Counted from the first letter of the stretch, positions 43,329 to 52,977 are shown. The stretch: 64,000 bases of DNA from Sphingobium arseniciresistens (GCA_029167225.1 JARFNK010000002.1:372001-436000); one strand, 5' to 3'. The notes: a model not told the origin generated them from the letters alone. Numbers and translations are program-made.

Positions 43329-45689
43329 ATGAGCGACTGCACGACCTGTCTCCCAAGGCCGCAAGGGATCGACGGGGTCAGGCGGGGCTTGATGCTGGGG
43401 GCAGGGCTTTCGTGGCTCGTTCCGGTCTCGACCTTGCAGGCTGCGTCGCTCGCCACGGCGCGCGCCATGCCCGTGTCGCTGAATCAGGTGCGCCTGAAGC
43501 CATCGATCTTCGCCGATGCCGTTGCAGTCAACAGCCGTTATCTGCTCTCGCTCGACCCCGAGCGGCTGTTGCATAACTTCTATGTTTCGGCGAGGCTGCC
43601 CGCTCCCGCTCCGGTCTATGGCGGCTGGGAAGGGCGCGGCATTGCCGGTCACAGCCTGGGCCACTGGCTGTCGGCCGTGTCGATCGCCATCGCCAATGGT
43701 GGCGAACCAGCGCTGGCCGCCCGGCTCGATCACGCGCTGGCGGAAATGGCGCGCATTCAGGCCGCGCATGGCGACGGCTATCTGGGCGGCACGACAGTCG
43801 ACCGCGATGGCAAGACCGTCGACGGCAAGATCGTGTTCGAGGAGGTGCGGCGTGGCAACATCCGCAGCCAGGGTTTCGATCTCAACGGTGGCTGGGTGCC
43901 GCTCTACACATGGCACAAGGTGCATGCCGGGCTGATCGACGCGCATCGGCTGGCGGGCAATCCGCGTGCGCTGCCCATATTGGAGGGCGTCTCCGCATAT
44001 CTCGCCGGCGTGCTGGAGCCGCTCAGCGACGAGCAGATGCAGCGCGTGCTGCACGCCGAACATGGCGGGCTCAATGAAAGCTATGCCGACGTCTATGCGA
44101 TCACCGGCAATCCGCGCTGGCTGCGCATGGCGGAGAAGATCCGGCACAAGGCGGTGCTGGACCCGCTCGCCGCCGGGCGGGACCAGCTCGCCGGGCTCCA
44201 TGCCAATACCCAGATCCCCAAGGTCATCGGGCTCGCGCGCCTGAACGAGGTTGCAGGCCGCACGGCTGATGGCGACACCGTGCGCTTCTTCCACCGCATC
44301 GTCACGCAGGATCACAGCTATGTGATCGGCGGCAACTCCGAGCGCGAGCATTTCGGCCCGGCCCGCCGGATCGCGACCGCGCTGACGGAAGCGACCTGCG
44401 AAGCCTGCAACAGCTACAATATGATGAAGCTAACGCGCATGCTCTATTCCTGGGCGCCGCAAGCCGATTTGTTCGACTATTATGAGCGGGTGCAACTCAA
44501 CCACATCATGGCGCACCAACGGCCGTCGGATGGCGCCTTCGTCTATTTCATGCCGCTGGAATCCGGAGCGCGCCGCAGCTTTTCGACCGCCGAGGAGAGT
44601 TTCTGGTGCTGTGTCGGATCGGGCATGGAAAGCCACGCCAAGCATGCCGACTCCATCTATTGGCAGGATGGGCGCACGCTCTATGTGAACCTGTTCGTGC
44701 CATCGTCGCTCGATTGGACAGAGGGCAAGCTGGCGCTGGATCTTGATACCCGTTTCCCGATGGACGGGGCGGTGGCGATCACCATCCGCAAGGCGCCGCG
44801 TACCGCGACGCCAATCGCGCTGCGCCTTCCCGGTTGGGCAAGCAATCCTGTCGTCACCGTCGATGGCAAGGCTGCGGAATTCGAACGGCGCGATGGCTAT
44901 GCGGTGCTGACCCGGCGCTGGCGTGTCGGCGAGACGATCGGGCTGGCGCTGGACATGCCGCTGGTGGCCGAAGCGACGCCGGATGATCCTTCGCTGGTGG
45001 CGTTTCGCAGCGGACCGCTGGTGCTGGCGGCAGATCTCGGCCCGGCGGACGCGCCTTTTGCCGGGGCGAGCCCGGTGATGGTGGCGGCAGGCGATCCGGT
45101 GGCCGCGCTCCATCCCGTGGCAGGCATGCCGCATGGCTACCGGCTGGTCGGCGCATCGGGCGCGGCCACGACCCTGCGGCCCTTCTTCAATCAATATGAC
45201 CGGCGCACGGCCGTCTACCTGCCCGTCTTCACGCCCGATCGCTGGGCAAGCGAGCGGGCGGCCTACAGCGCAGCCGAGGAGGCGCGAATGGCGCTGGCCA
45301 AGCGGACAGTCGACACGATCTTCCTGGGTGAGATGCAGCCGGAGCGCGACCATGAATTTACCGCCAGCAGGAGCGAGGCGATCCAGCTCAACGGCCGGGG
45401 TGCGCGCAAGCTGGAAGCCGGCGAGCATCTCACGCTGACGCTGAAACGGCCGGAAGGCGGCGCGGTGCTGCGCGCGACCTATTGGGGATGGGATATCGAC
45501 CGGACCGCGACCTTTTCGGTCGACGGCAAGGCCATCGCCACCGAAATGCGCCCGGGGCCGGGTAAGCCGGGCTTCGTCACGGCCGATTATCCGCTGCCGG
45601 CCGGTGCGGGCGCCAGCGTCGCGGTGCGCGTGGATGCGGTGAAGGGCGACACCATGCTCTACGAACTGCGGATGATGCGCGCGGATTGA
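43329..45689 (+). CDS. Glycoside hydrolase family 127 (beta-L-arabinofuranosidase-like), exported
   Basis: The product has 786 residues, with CGGAGGAAAAG before the start. The N-terminus (GVRRGLMLGAGLSWLV) resembles a Tat signal, cleaved near LQA. Family landmarks are GHSLGHWLSA, GGWVPLYTWHKVHAGLIDAH and, for the metal and catalytic site, Glu358 and Cys360 (CEACNSYN) with Cys427 and Cys428 (SFWCCVGSG). These correspond to the Zn-binding Glu-Cys-Cys-Cys set of HypBA1, in which the first Cys of the pair is the nucleophile. It stands alone, divergent from the molybdoenzyme gene. A second, C-terminal beta-sandwich region follows. Confidence 0.88.
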   Translation: MSDCTTCLPRPQGIDGVRRGLMLGAGLSWLVPVSTLQAASLATARAMPVSLNQVRLKPSIFADAVAVNSRYLLSLDPERLLHNFYVSARLPAPAPVYGGWEGRGIAGHSLGHWLSAVSIAIANGGEPALAARLDHALAEMARIQAAHGDGYLGGTTVDRDGKTVDGKIVFEEVRRGNIRSQGFDLNGGWVPLYTWHKVHAGLIDAHRLAGNPRALPILEGVSAYLAGVLEPLSDEQMQRVLHAEHGGLNESYADVYAITGNPRWLRMAEKIRHKAVLDPLAAGRDQLAGLHANTQIPKVIGLARLNEVAGRTADGDTVRFFHRIVTQDHSYVIGGNSEREHFGPARRIATALTEATCEACNSYNMMKLTRMLYSWAPQADLFDYYERVQLNHIMAHQRPSDGAFVYFMPLESGARRSFSTAEESFWCCVGSGMESHAKHADSIYWQDGRTLYVNLFVPSSLDWTEGKLALDLDTRFPMDGAVAITIRKAPRTATPIALRLPGWASNPVVTVDGKAAEFERRDGYAVLTRRWRVGETIGLALDMPLVAEATPDDPSLVAFRSGPLVLAADLGPADAPFAGASPVMVAAGDPVAALHPVAGMPHGYRLVGASGAATTLRPFFNQYDRRTAVYLPVFTPDRWASERAAYSAAEEARMALAKRTVDTIFLGEMQPERDHEFTASRSEAIQLNGRGARKLEAGEHLTLTLKRPEGGAVLRATYWGWDIDRTATFSVDGKAIATEMRPGPGKPGFVTADYPLPAGAGASVAVRVDAVKGDTMLYELRMMRAD

Positions 45690-45726
45690 TGCGGGAAAGA
45701 GCGCCGGAAGGGGGGCGGCAAGCGGA

Positions 45727-45752
45727 ACGCCGGGGCATTGATGCCCCGGCGT
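45727..45752. terminator. Bidirectional hairpin between GH127 and arsC
   Basis: ACGCCGGGGCA (45727-45737) and TGCCCCGGCGT (45742-45752) form a perfect 11-base-pair stem with a TTGA loop. The site sits between two convergent genes. No T-run is present on either strand. Confidence 0.55.
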
Positions 45753-45762
45753 CAATCATCGC

Positions 45763-46107
45763 TTACAGGATTTCGTGGACCTTGTCCTGCGGGCGGCAGA
45801 AGCGAACACCCTTGTCCGTCTGGACGAACGGACGGTTCACATAGGCGGGGTTTGCCGCCATTTCGTCCAATATGGCGTCGGCGTCCATCTCGGGCAGGCC
45901 GCGTTCCTCGGCATCCGTCCCCATCAGGCGCAGGGCCTCGCGCGGGCTGAGCCCAGCATCGGCGATCAGCTGGGCCAGCTTCTCGCGCGTATAGGGCTGC
46001 TTGAGATATTCGATGACCTCAACCTCGACGTCCGGCGTTTCCTCAAGGATCGCCAGCGTCTTGCGCGACGTGCCGCATTTGGGATTGTGCCAGATGGTCG
46101 CCTTCAT
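45763..46107 (-). CDS. arsC: ArsC-family arsenate reductase-like protein
   Basis: The product has 114 residues with the ArsC pattern [16 protein letters not shown] (redox Cys11) and the late [16 protein letters not shown]. Classical members reduce arsenate with glutathione and glutaredoxin. No arsB, acr3 or arsR is nearby. It overlaps accC by 4 bases (ATGA), so it is translated with the acetyl-CoA carboxylase genes; a role outside arsenic resistance is possible. Confidence 0.88.
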   Translation of the reverse strand: MKATIWHNPKCGTSRKTLAILEETPDVEVEVIEYLKQPYTREKLAQLIADAGLSPREALRLMGTDAEERGLPEMDADAILDEMAANPAYVNRPFVQTDKGVRFCRPQDKVHEIL

Positions 46108-47462
46108 GCGGCGTCCTCATTCTGCTTCGCCAGCCACTCTTCCAGCCACTTGATGGTATAGTCGCCGTTCTGGAAGTCTGTGTCCTTCAGCAGGGCCTGG
46201 TGAAGGGGGATCGTGGTCTTCATGCCCTCGATCACATATTCCTCCAGCGCGCGCTTCAGCCGCATGATGCAGCCCTCGCGCGTGCGGCCATAGACGATCA
46301 GCTTGCCGATCATGCTGTCATAATAGGGCGGCACCTTATAGCCCTGATACAAGCCACTATCGACACGGACATGCATGCCGCCCGGCACATGATAGCTGGT
46401 GACGGTGCCCGGAGACGGCGCGAAGGTGCGCGGATCTTCCGCATTGATGCGACATTCGATCGCATGGCCGGTGAAGCGCAGGTCTTCCTGCTCGACCGAC
46501 AGAGGCCTGCCTTCCGCGATGCGGATCTGTTCGCGAACGAGATCGACCCCGGTGATCATCTCCGTCACCGGATGCTCCACCTGCAGGCGGGTGTTCATCT
46601 CGATGAAGTAGAACTCGCCATCCTCGTACAGAAACTCGATGGTGCCCGCCCCGCGATAGCCCATGTCGGCCATCGCCTTGCGCACGACCTCGCCCATATG
46701 CTCGCGCACTTCGCTGGAAATGACCGGCGAGGGGGCTTCCTCCAGCACCTTCTGGTGCCGGCGCTGCAACGAACAGTCGCGCTCGCCCAGATGGATGGCG
46801 TTGCCCTTGCCGTCGCCAAACACCTGAAATTCGATATGGCGCGGGTTGCCCAGATATTTTTCCATGTAGACGGTGTCGTCGCCGAACGCCGCCTTGGCCT
46901 CGCTGCCCGCCTGCTTCATCAGGGTTTCGAGCTGGTCTTCGGACGGCACGACCTTCATGCCGCGCCCGCCGCCGCCCGAGGCCGCCTTGATGAGGACGGG
47001 GTAGCCGATCTCAGCCGCGATCGCCTTTGCCTCGGCCACGTCGCTGATCGCGCCGTCGGAGCCGGGGACGAGCGGCAAGCCGAGGGCACCGGCGGTCTTC
47101 TTCGCTTCCACCTTGTCGCCCATGATGCGGATATGCTCGGGCTTCGGGCCGACAAAGGCGATGCCATGCGCTTCCACGATCTCGGCGAACTGGGCGTTTT
47201 CCGACAGGAAGCCATAGCCGGGGTGGATCGCGTCCGCGCCGGAAATCTCGGCAGCGGAGATGATGTTGGCGATGTTGAGATAGCTGTCCTTGGCCGCGGG
47301 CGGCCCGATGCAGATCGCCTCGTCTGCCAGGCGCACATGCATGGCGTCGGCATCCGCCGTGGAATGGACCGCCACCGTCTTGATGCCCATTTCATGGCAG
47401 GCGCGGTGGATGCGCAGGGCGATCTCGCCGCGGTTGGCGATCAGCAGCTTCTCGATGGTCAT
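46104..47462 (-). CDS. accC: Acetyl-CoA carboxylase biotin carboxylase subunit
   Basis: The product has 452 residues. AccC carboxylates the biotin on AccB at the cost of ATP, the first step of fatty-acid synthesis. ATP-grasp landmarks are intact: [67 protein letters not shown] and [11 protein letters not shown] (some quoted in part). It begins 10 bases after accB and overlaps arsC by 4 bases. Confidence 0.97.
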   Translation of the reverse strand: MTIEKLLIANRGEIALRIHRACHEMGIKTVAVHSTADADAMHVRLADEAICIGPPAAKDSYLNIANIISAAEISGADAIHPGYGFLSENAQFAEIVEAHGIAFVGPKPEHIRIMGDKVEAKKTAGALGLPLVPGSDGAISDVAEAKAIAAEIGYPVLIKAASGGGGRGMKVVPSEDQLETLMKQAGSEAKAAFGDDTVYMEKYLGNPRHIEFQVFGDGKGNAIHLGERDCSLQRRHQKVLEEAPSPVISSEVREHMGEVVRKAMADMGYRGAGTIEFLYEDGEFYFIEMNTRLQVEHPVTEMITGVDLVREQIRIAEGRPLSVEQEDLRFTGHAIECRINAEDPRTFAPSPGTVTSYHVPGGMHVRVDSGLYQGYKVPPYYDSMIGKLIVYGRTREGCIMRLKRALEEYVIEGMKTTIPLHQALLKDTDFQNGDYTIKWLEEWLAKQNEDAA

Positions 47463-47472
47463 CTGGCGCGCC

Positions 47473-47952
47473 TTACTCGACCACGATCAGCGGCTGGTCG
47501 AACTCGACCGGCTGGCCGTTCTCGACAAGCACGGCCTTCACGGTGCCGGCGGAGGGCGCAGTGATGGGGTTCATCACCTTCATGGCCTCGACGATGAGCA
47601 GCGTGTCGCCGGCCTTCACCTGCGCGCCGATCGCCACGAAGGGCGGGGAGCCGGGCTCTGCCGCGAGATAGGCGGTGCCGACCATGGGCGACTTCACGGC
47701 GTTGGCCGCGACGGGCGCCTCAGCAACGGCGGCAGTGGGCGCTGCCGCGACCGGCGCCGCTGCAGCCACTGCGGACGCAGGGGCATAGACGGGCGCCGCG
47801 GCGACGGCGGCCGCCTTGCGCGCAACGCGGATCTTGCGATCGCCATCCTCGACCTCGATCTCGGTCAGGTGGGTGACGTCCAGCAGTTCGGCCAGCTGCC
47901 GTACCAGTTCCACATCGACGTTCATGGCGTCCTTTTCATTCTTGTCGTTCAT
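47473..47952 (-). CDS. accB: Acetyl-CoA carboxylase biotin carboxyl carrier protein
   Basis: The product has 159 residues. An N-terminal helical part ([23 protein letters not shown]) is joined by an Ala/Pro-rich linker (residues 47-85) to the biotinyl domain. The biotinylated lysine is Lys125 in [10 protein letters not shown]. It carries carboxyl-biotin between AccC and the AccAD transferase. It lies between aroQ and accC, a common arrangement in alphaproteobacteria. Confidence 0.96.
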   Translation of the reverse strand: MNDKNEKDAMNVDVELVRQLAELLDVTHLTEIEVEDGDRKIRVARKAAAVAAAPVYAPASAVAAAAPVAAAPTAAVAEAPVAANAVKSPMVGTAYLAAEPGSPPFVAIGAQVKAGDTLLIVEAMKVMNPITAPSAGTVKAVLVENGQPVEFDQPLIVVE

Positions 47953-48027
47953 ACCGACCCTCGAAATCTTGTACGTTCTGTGAATTGGCGCCAGCGCCTA
48001 TTGCGCTTTGGCGCCGAGTGCAACCGC

Positions 48028-48468
48028 TCAAAGTTCCAGTGCGGCCTCAAGTGCGAGCATATAGGACATCGGGCCGAACCCCGCGATGGTTCCCTTCGCG
48101 CCCATCCCGACATAGCTTTTATGGCGAAAAGCCTCGCGCGCATGCGGGTTGGAGAGGTGGATCTCGATCACCGGCACGGTGATGGACTTGATCGCATCGA
48201 GCAGGGCGACGGACGTGTGGGTCAGCCCGCCGGGGTTCATGATGACGGCATGCGCGCCTTCGGCATGGGCCTCGTGCAGCCAGTCGATCAGGTGGCCTTC
48301 ATGGTTGGACTGGCGAAAGTCGATGGTCACATGCGCGCGCGCGGCGGCGTCATCCATCCGCTCGGCGATATCGTCCAGTGTATCATAGCCATAAATATCG
48401 GGCTCGCGGGTTCCCAGCAGGTTGAGATTGGGACCGTTCAGCACGTAGATTTTCCGGGCATCGGCCAT
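48028..48468 (-). CDS. aroQ: Type II 3-dehydroquinate dehydratase
   Basis: The product has 146 residues from the ATG at 48468. It removes water from 3-dehydroquinate in the shikimate pathway. Type II landmarks are [21 protein letters not shown] (in part), with the catalytic Arg21 and Tyr26, then [34 protein letters not shown] and the lid-side [19 protein letters not shown]. It heads the aroQ-accB-accC-arsC string; the gap to accB contains an imperfect GC-rich inverted repeat near 47987-48015. Confidence 0.95.
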   Translation of the reverse strand: MADARKIYVLNGPNLNLLGTREPDIYGYDTLDDIAERMDDAAARAHVTIDFRQSNHEGHLIDWLHEAHAEGAHAVIMNPGGLTHTSVALLDAIKSITVPVIEIHLSNPHAREAFRHKSYVGMGAKGTIAGFGPMSYMLALEAALEL

Positions 48469-48585
48469 CGGCGCATCCTTGTCTGTTGCGGGTGGGCCTG
48501 CGCTGTCCCTATATGCGGTCAGCGGCGCGTCCCTTGGGGACGTCCTTAGCCGCTCGTGTCGCGCCAAGTCGAGACATGATGTGAT

Positions 48586-48604
48586 ATGCAGGCTGTGCCT
48601 GCAT
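48586..48604 (+). promoter_or_regulatory. Short perfect hairpin upstream of thiSG
   Basis: ATGCAGGC and GCCTGCAT pair perfectly around a TGT loop, 27 bases ahead of the thiSG start. It is not part of a recognisable TPP riboswitch. It might affect translation or be chance. Confidence 0.35.
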
Positions 48605-48631
48605 CGGGAATAAGCAGCGACAGGATCAGGC

Positions 48632-49636
48632 ATGAGCGTTGACGGCACCATTTCGATTTACCTGAACGGCGAGCATCGCCGCGTGCGCGCGGGCATCACG
48701 CTGGCCGGCCTGGCCAGCGAGCTGGGACTGGTGCCGGAAAAGGTCGCGGTGGAGCGCAATCTGGAAGTCGTGCCGCGCTCGACCCTGGCGCAGGTGCTGG
48801 TCGAGGATGGCGACGAGCTGGAAATCGTGCATTTCGTGGGCGGGGGTGATCATGTCGCGACGCTTGCCGACGACAGCTGGACCGTGGCGGGGCAGACATT
48901 CCGCTCGCGGCTGATCGTGGGCACGGGCAAATATAAGGATTTCGCCCAGAATGCCGCCGCGCTCGAGGCCTCCGGCGCGGAAATCGTGACCGTGGCGGTG
49001 CGCCGGGTGAACGTGTCTGATCCCAAGGCGCCGATGCTGACCGATTATATCGACCCGAAGAAGGTGACATATCTGCCGAACACCGCCGGCTGTTTCACCG
49101 GCGACGAGGCGATCCGCACGCTCCGACTGGCGCGCGAGGCGGGCGGATGGGATCTGGTGAAGCTGGAAGTGCTGGGCGAAGCCCGTACCCTTTATCCTGA
49201 CATGCACGAGACTCTGCGCGCGACCGAGATCCTGGCCAAGGACGGGTTCAAGCCGATGGTCTACTGCGTCGACGACCCGATCGCGGCGAAGCGCCTGGAG
49301 GATGCCGGCGCTGTGGCCATCATGCCGCTGGGCGCGCCAATCGGCTCTGGGCTCGGTATCCAGAACAAGGTTACGATACGCCTTATCGTGGAAGGCACGA
49401 GCCTGCCGGTGCTGGTGGATGCCGGTGTCGGCACGGCATCGGACGCGGCCGTCGCGATGGAGCTGGGATGCACCGGCGTCCTCATGAACACGGCCATTGC
49501 CGAGGCGAAAGACCCGGTGATGATGGCGGCGGCGATGAAATCGGCGGTAGAAGCAGGGAGACTCGCCTATCGCGCCGGACGCATGGGCCGCCGGATGTAT
49601 GCGGACCCTTCGAGCCCGCTTTCGGGGCTTATTTGA
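48632..49636 (+). CDS. thiSG: Bifunctional sulfur carrier ThiS - thiazole synthase ThiG fusion
   Basis: The product has 334 residues. Residues 5-72 are a ThiS beta-grasp domain ending in VGGG, and residues about 83-334 are a full ThiG TIM barrel ([78 protein letters not shown]). ThiS normally donates sulfur from a free C-terminal Gly-Gly thiocarboxylate; here the glycines are internal, joined to ThiG by a ten-residue linker. The fused form is known in other proteobacteria. No thiO, thiF, thiE or TPP riboswitch is nearby. Confidence 0.93.
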   Translation: MSVDGTISIYLNGEHRRVRAGITLAGLASELGLVPEKVAVERNLEVVPRSTLAQVLVEDGDELEIVHFVGGGDHVATLADDSWTVAGQTFRSRLIVGTGKYKDFAQNAAALEASGAEIVTVAVRRVNVSDPKAPMLTDYIDPKKVTYLPNTAGCFTGDEAIRTLRLAREAGGWDLVKLEVLGEARTLYPDMHETLRATEILAKDGFKPMVYCVDDPIAAKRLEDAGAVAIMPLGAPIGSGLGIQNKVTIRLIVEGTSLPVLVDAGVGTASDAAVAMELGCTGVLMNTAIAEAKDPVMMAAAMKSAVEAGRLAYRAGRMGRRMYADPSSPLSGLI

Positions 49637-49677
49637 CGTTTACTTGCCCTCCAGAGGCGACAAATATTCGATACGCC

Positions 49678-49707
49678 TTGACAACGCTTGCCATCGCAAG
49701 GTTAATC
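49678..49707 (+). promoter_or_regulatory. Promoter with internal inverted repeat ahead of the MarR-like gene
   Basis: TTGACA (49678-49683) and TTAATC (49702-49707) are 18 bases apart. Between them is the inverted repeat CTTGC-CATC-GCAAG (49687-49700), placed where a repressor could block polymerase. The start of the MarR-like gene lies about 120 bases downstream. Confidence 0.4.
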
Positions 49708-49828
49708 ATGGCGTCAACTTATTGTGAATGCCGGATATTCTGGAAAGCGCGGGGGCGCGTGGCGTTAGGGAGCTGGCGATGATGAGCATGATCGAGGCAG
49801 ATTTTCCCGTTGTGCGTGGCTTCAAGCG

Positions 49829-50266
49829 ATGGCGAGCGGCTTTATGAGCCCGGCCAAGGAGCGAAGCCCGCACTGGCCGTTCATCGAATCCGACGAGCCG
49901 CCAGCCCCGCAAAGTGGCCGCAGAGCGCGGGCCAAGGCGATCGAGCGCTTTTGCGAAGTGCGCCAGCAGGTGTTCGATGGGTTGATCCGCGATGCGGAAT
50001 TCAACCTGCTGATCGACGCCTTCCTGCATGACGAACTCAACAAGCGCGTAACGGTCGGTGACGCCTGTATCGCCGCGCGCGTACCGCAGACGACAGCGTT
50101 GCGCGCGATCCAGACGCTGATCGATTCGGGGTTGATGGCGCGGAAGACCGATCCGAGCGACAACAGGCGCAAATTATTGTCGATTACCGACTCAGGGCGA
50201 GAGATGGTGGCTCGGTTCATCGACATCTTTGACGCAATGGGCGGATTTGACGCCAAAAAGACCTGA
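49829..50266 (+). CDS. MarR-like winged-helix regulator
   Basis: The product has 145 residues; the second ATG (MSPAKE) at 49844 is also usable. The body has the MarR-type winged helix, VGDACIAARVPQTTALRAIQTLIDSGLMARKTDPSDNRRKLLSITDSGREMV (quoted in parts), preceded by a helical dimerisation part. No adjacent transporter or enzyme gene is an obvious target; csbD follows 77 bases later in the same direction. The repeat within its upstream promoter suggests autoregulation. Confidence 0.75.
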   Translation: MASGFMSPAKERSPHWPFIESDEPPAPQSGRRARAKAIERFCEVRQQVFDGLIRDAEFNLLIDAFLHDELNKRVTVGDACIAARVPQTTALRAIQTLIDSGLMARKTDPSDNRRKLLSITDSGREMVARFIDIFDAMGGFDAKKT

Positions 50267-50342
50267 GCGGACGGAACATGTAGCGCCGCCCGCGCTTCTC
50301 TTCATGACGGCACGACGCCGCATATCGAAGAGGAGAAACCCG

Positions 50343-50525
50343 ATGGGTGAACTGATCGACAAGGCCAAGGGCCTCGCCAACGAAGCCATTGGCAATGCCA
50401 AGCAGGGGCTGGGTGAAGCCCGCAATGATCCGGCGCAGAAGGCCGAAGGCAAGGCGCAGGAGCGCAAAGGCGAAGCGCAGAATCTTTCCGGCAAGGTCAA
50501 GGGCGCCTTGGGCGACAAGATCTGA
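50343..50525 (+). CDS. CsbD-family stress-response protein
   Basis: The product has 60 residues with a strong ribosome binding site (GAGGAGAAA) before the ATG at 50343. It is the usual highly charged, disordered-looking CsbD form: DKAKGLANEAIGNAKQGLGEA, then KAEGKAQERKGEAQNLSGKVKGALGDK (quoted in parts). Members are induced by general stress. A GGAAC at 50273-50277 is a possible minus-35 for the alphaproteobacterial general-stress sigma factor EcfG, but the matching minus-10 is weak. Confidence 0.85.
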   Translation: MGELIDKAKGLANEAIGNAKQGLGEARNDPAQKAEGKAQERKGEAQNLSGKVKGALGDKI

Positions 50526-50550
50526 ACGAACAGATTCGTTTGAAGTGACG

Positions 50551-50585
50551 GGAAGGCGCGGCTGGAAACGGTACGCGCCTTTCCC
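50551..50585 (+). terminator. Terminator after csbD
   Basis: AAGGCGCG (50553-50560) pairs with CGCGCCTT (50574-50581) around a 13-base loop, followed by TCCCGCGTTTT. It is 25 bases after the csbD stop. Confidence 0.5.
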
Positions 50586-50729
50586 GCGTTTTGGATGAAA
50601 GTTGCGCGTGATGGCGATTTAGCAGTTGCGAAAATTGACCCGCGCTGTTCCCGGCCTTATTCGCGATCCGTGCCGGCGGTTCGTCTCTGCCGTCGGCGCA
50701 CGCGAATCATAGGGAAGGGGAGCGCAAGC

Positions 50730-51437
50730 ATGAAGAAACTCTACGCCGATGCCGCGTCCGCGCTGGACGGATTGCTGTTCGACGGGATGCAGATTTGTGC
50801 CGGGGGCTTCGGCCTGTGCGGTATCCCCGAACGGCTGATCGACGCGATCCTCGCGCACGGCGTCAAGGACTTGACCATCGCCTCCAACAACGCCGGTATC
50901 GACGGCGAGGGGCTGGGCAAGTTGCTCCGCACGCGGCAGGTCAAGAAGATGATCTCCAGCTATGTCGGCGAGAACAAGGAGTTCGAGCGGCAGTATCTGG
51001 CCGGTGAATTGGAAGTCGAGTTCTGCCCGCAAGGGACGCTGGCGGAACGCTGCCGCGCCGGCGGCGCGGGCATTCCGGGCTTCTATACCAAGACCGGCGT
51101 GGGCACGCAGGTTGCCGAGGGCAAGGAAGTGAAGAATTTCGACGGGCAGGATTATATCCTGGAACGCGGAATCTTCGCCGATCTGGCGATCATCAAGGGC
51201 TGGAAGGCGGACGAGAGCGGCAACCTGATTTTCCGCAAGACCGCCCGCAATTTCAACCAGCCGATGGCGACGGCCGCGAAGATCTGTGTTGCGGAGGTGG
51301 AGGAAGTGGTGCCCACCGGCAGCCTCGATCCCGATGCGATCCATCTGCCCGGCATCTATGTGAAGCGCATGATTATCGGCGCACCCTATGACAAGAAGAT
51401 CGAGTTCAGGACGACAAGGCCGCGCGAGGCCGCCTGA
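50730..51437 (+). CDS. scoA: 3-oxoacid CoA-transferase subunit A
   Basis: The product has 235 residues from the ATG at 50730, with AAGGGGAGC upstream. It matches the A subunit of succinyl-CoA:3-ketoacid CoA-transferases: [64 protein letters not shown] and [19 protein letters not shown] (in parts). The enzyme activates acetoacetate for ketone-body or polyhydroxybutyrate turnover. Its B subunit gene lies 904 bases downstream, beyond an acid phosphatase gene. Confidence 0.93.
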   Translation: MKKLYADAASALDGLLFDGMQICAGGFGLCGIPERLIDAILAHGVKDLTIASNNAGIDGEGLGKLLRTRQVKKMISSYVGENKEFERQYLAGELEVEFCPQGTLAERCRAGGAGIPGFYTKTGVGTQVAEGKEVKNFDGQDYILERGIFADLAIIKGWKADESGNLIFRKTARNFNQPMATAAKICVAEVEEVVPTGSLDPDAIHLPGIYVKRMIIGAPYDKKIEFRTTRPREAA

Positions 51438-51440
51438 ACC

Positions 51441-52337
51441 ATGCGGGGGGCGCTGGCGATCCTATCGGTGTTGATGGCGGGTGGCTGCGCGATGCAGCCG
51501 CAAGCGGCGCCCGTCGCTGCGCCATCCGCCGTTATGCCGCCTGCTGCTGCTCAATCTGCAAAGCTGCCATCGGGAATGCAGTATCTCTATGGATCGGGCG
51601 AGGCCGGCGCGCTTTCCATCCAGGCATTTCGGTCGCTGCTCGATTATGCCGAAGCCGTTGCCGGCAAGCGGCCAGTCAATAGCGTGGTCTTGGCGCAGGG
51701 CGCGTCGCTGGACGCGCCTTCCTTCACGCCCTGCGGCAACAGGCCGCTCGCGGCAGTGTTCGATGTGGATGAGACGCTGATCCTCAATCTGGGCGCGGAA
51801 TATGCTGATGCGAAGGCCGGCACGGGCTTTGATCCCGCGCGCTGGTATCGCTGGGAAAGGACCGGCGCGGACAAGGTCGCACCCGTGCCGGGGGCTGTCT
51901 TTGCCGTGAACGCCCTGCGCAAGATGGGCGTCACCGTCATCTTCAATTCCAACCGCGCGAAGGACAATGCGGCCTTTACCATAAAGGCCATCGCCAATGC
52001 CGGGCTGGGCAAGGCGGTGCCGGGCGAGACGCTCTTCCTGATGGGCGACGACGCCATGGGATCGAAGAAGGAGGGCCGCCGCTGGACCATCTCAGCCAAA
52101 TATTGCGTGATTGCGATGGGTGGCGACCAACTGGGCGACTTCAGCGACCTGTTCAATCAGATCGGCTCCGTGCCCGCGCGAAGGGCGGCGGCAATCCGTG
52201 GCGCGGCGGCGCAGATGTGGGGACATGGCTGGTTCGTCCTGCCCAACCCGGTTTATGGAAGCGGCCTGAAGGGCGGCTTCGACGATATATTTCCAATCGA
52301 CAAGCGCTGGGAAGATCCCGGCGCGCCCAAGGAGTAG
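51441..52337 (+). CDS. HAD-superfamily class B acid phosphatase lipoprotein (e(P4)-like)
   Basis: The product has 298 residues. It starts 3 bases after the scoA stop and ends 4 bases before scoB, so it belongs to the same operon. A short lipoprotein signal ends in MAGGC (Cys16), followed by a Pro/Ala-rich spacer. The HAD nucleophile motif [12 protein letters not shown] (Asp108, Asp110) is intact, with [10 protein letters not shown] as motif II and [14 protein letters not shown] later. Outer-membrane e(P4)-type phosphatases act on nucleotides or other phosphate esters in the periplasm. Confidence 0.82.
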   Translation: MRGALAILSVLMAGGCAMQPQAAPVAAPSAVMPPAAAQSAKLPSGMQYLYGSGEAGALSIQAFRSLLDYAEAVAGKRPVNSVVLAQGASLDAPSFTPCGNRPLAAVFDVDETLILNLGAEYADAKAGTGFDPARWYRWERTGADKVAPVPGAVFAVNALRKMGVTVIFNSNRAKDNAAFTIKAIANAGLGKAVPGETLFLMGDDAMGSKKEGRRWTISAKYCVIAMGGDQLGDFSDLFNQIGSVPARRAAAIRGAAAQMWGHGWFVLPNPVYGSGLKGGFDDIFPIDKRWEDPGAPKE

Positions 52338-52341
52338 CACG

Positions 52342-52977
52342 ATGCCCTGGACCCGTGACGAGATGGCCGCCCGCGCCGCGAAGGAATTGCAGGACGGTTT
52401 CTATGTGAACCTTGGCATCGGCATCCCGACGCTGGTGGCGAACCACATCCCCGAAGGTGTGGAAGTAACGCTGCAGTCCGAAAACGGCATGCTCGGCATC
52501 GGCCCCTTCCCCTATGAGGGCGAGGAGGACGCCGACCTCATCAACGCGGGCAAGCAGACGATCAGCGAACTGCCGCAGACCGCCTATTTCTCGTCGGCGG
52601 ACAGTTTCGCGATGATCCGTGGCGGCCATATCGACCTGACCGTGCTGGGCGCGATGGAAGTCGCGGAAAATGGCGACATCGCGAACTGGATGATCCCCGG
52701 CAAGATGATCAAGGGCATGGGCGGCGCGATGGACCTGGTCGCGGGCGTCAAGAAGATCATCGTGGTGATGGAGCATACGTCCAAGAATGGCGATCCCAAG
52801 TTCATCCCGGCCTGCACCCTGCCGCTGACCGGCAAGAATGTCGTGGACATGATCATCACGGATATTGCCGTGTTCCAGCGGCCCGATCATGACAGCCCGT
52901 TCAAGCTGATCGCCACCGCGCCGGGCGTGACGGCCGAGGATGTCGCCGCCAAGACCACGGCGCATTATATCAGCTGA
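52342..52977 (+). CDS. scoB: 3-oxoacid CoA-transferase subunit B
   Basis: The product has 211 residues. The catalytic glutamate is Glu47 in [12 protein letters not shown], the invariant SENG motif that forms the glutamyl-CoA thioester. Other landmarks are [39 protein letters not shown] and [13 protein letters not shown]. It pairs with the A subunit at 50730-51437. Confidence 0.95.
   Translation: MPWTRDEMAARAAKELQDGFYVNLGIGIPTLVANHIPEGVEVTLQSENGMLGIGPFPYEGEEDADLINAGKQTISELPQTAYFSSADSFAMIRGGHIDLTVLGAMEVAENGDIANWMIPGKMIKGMGGAMDLVAGVKKIIVVMEHTSKNGDPKFIPACTLPLTGKNVVDMIITDIAVFQRPDHDSPFKLIATAPGVTAEDVAAKTTAHYIS

Noticed and set aside
48469-48631. TPP riboswitch upstream of the thiSG fusion
   Set aside because: I could not find the conserved CTGAGA and ACCTGA elements; only a small unrelated hairpin is present.
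50273-50300. A firm EcfG promoter ahead of csbD
   Set aside because: GGAAC is present, but the expected CGTT-like minus-10 at 16-17 bases is only weakly matched, so it is mentioned under csbD rather than called.
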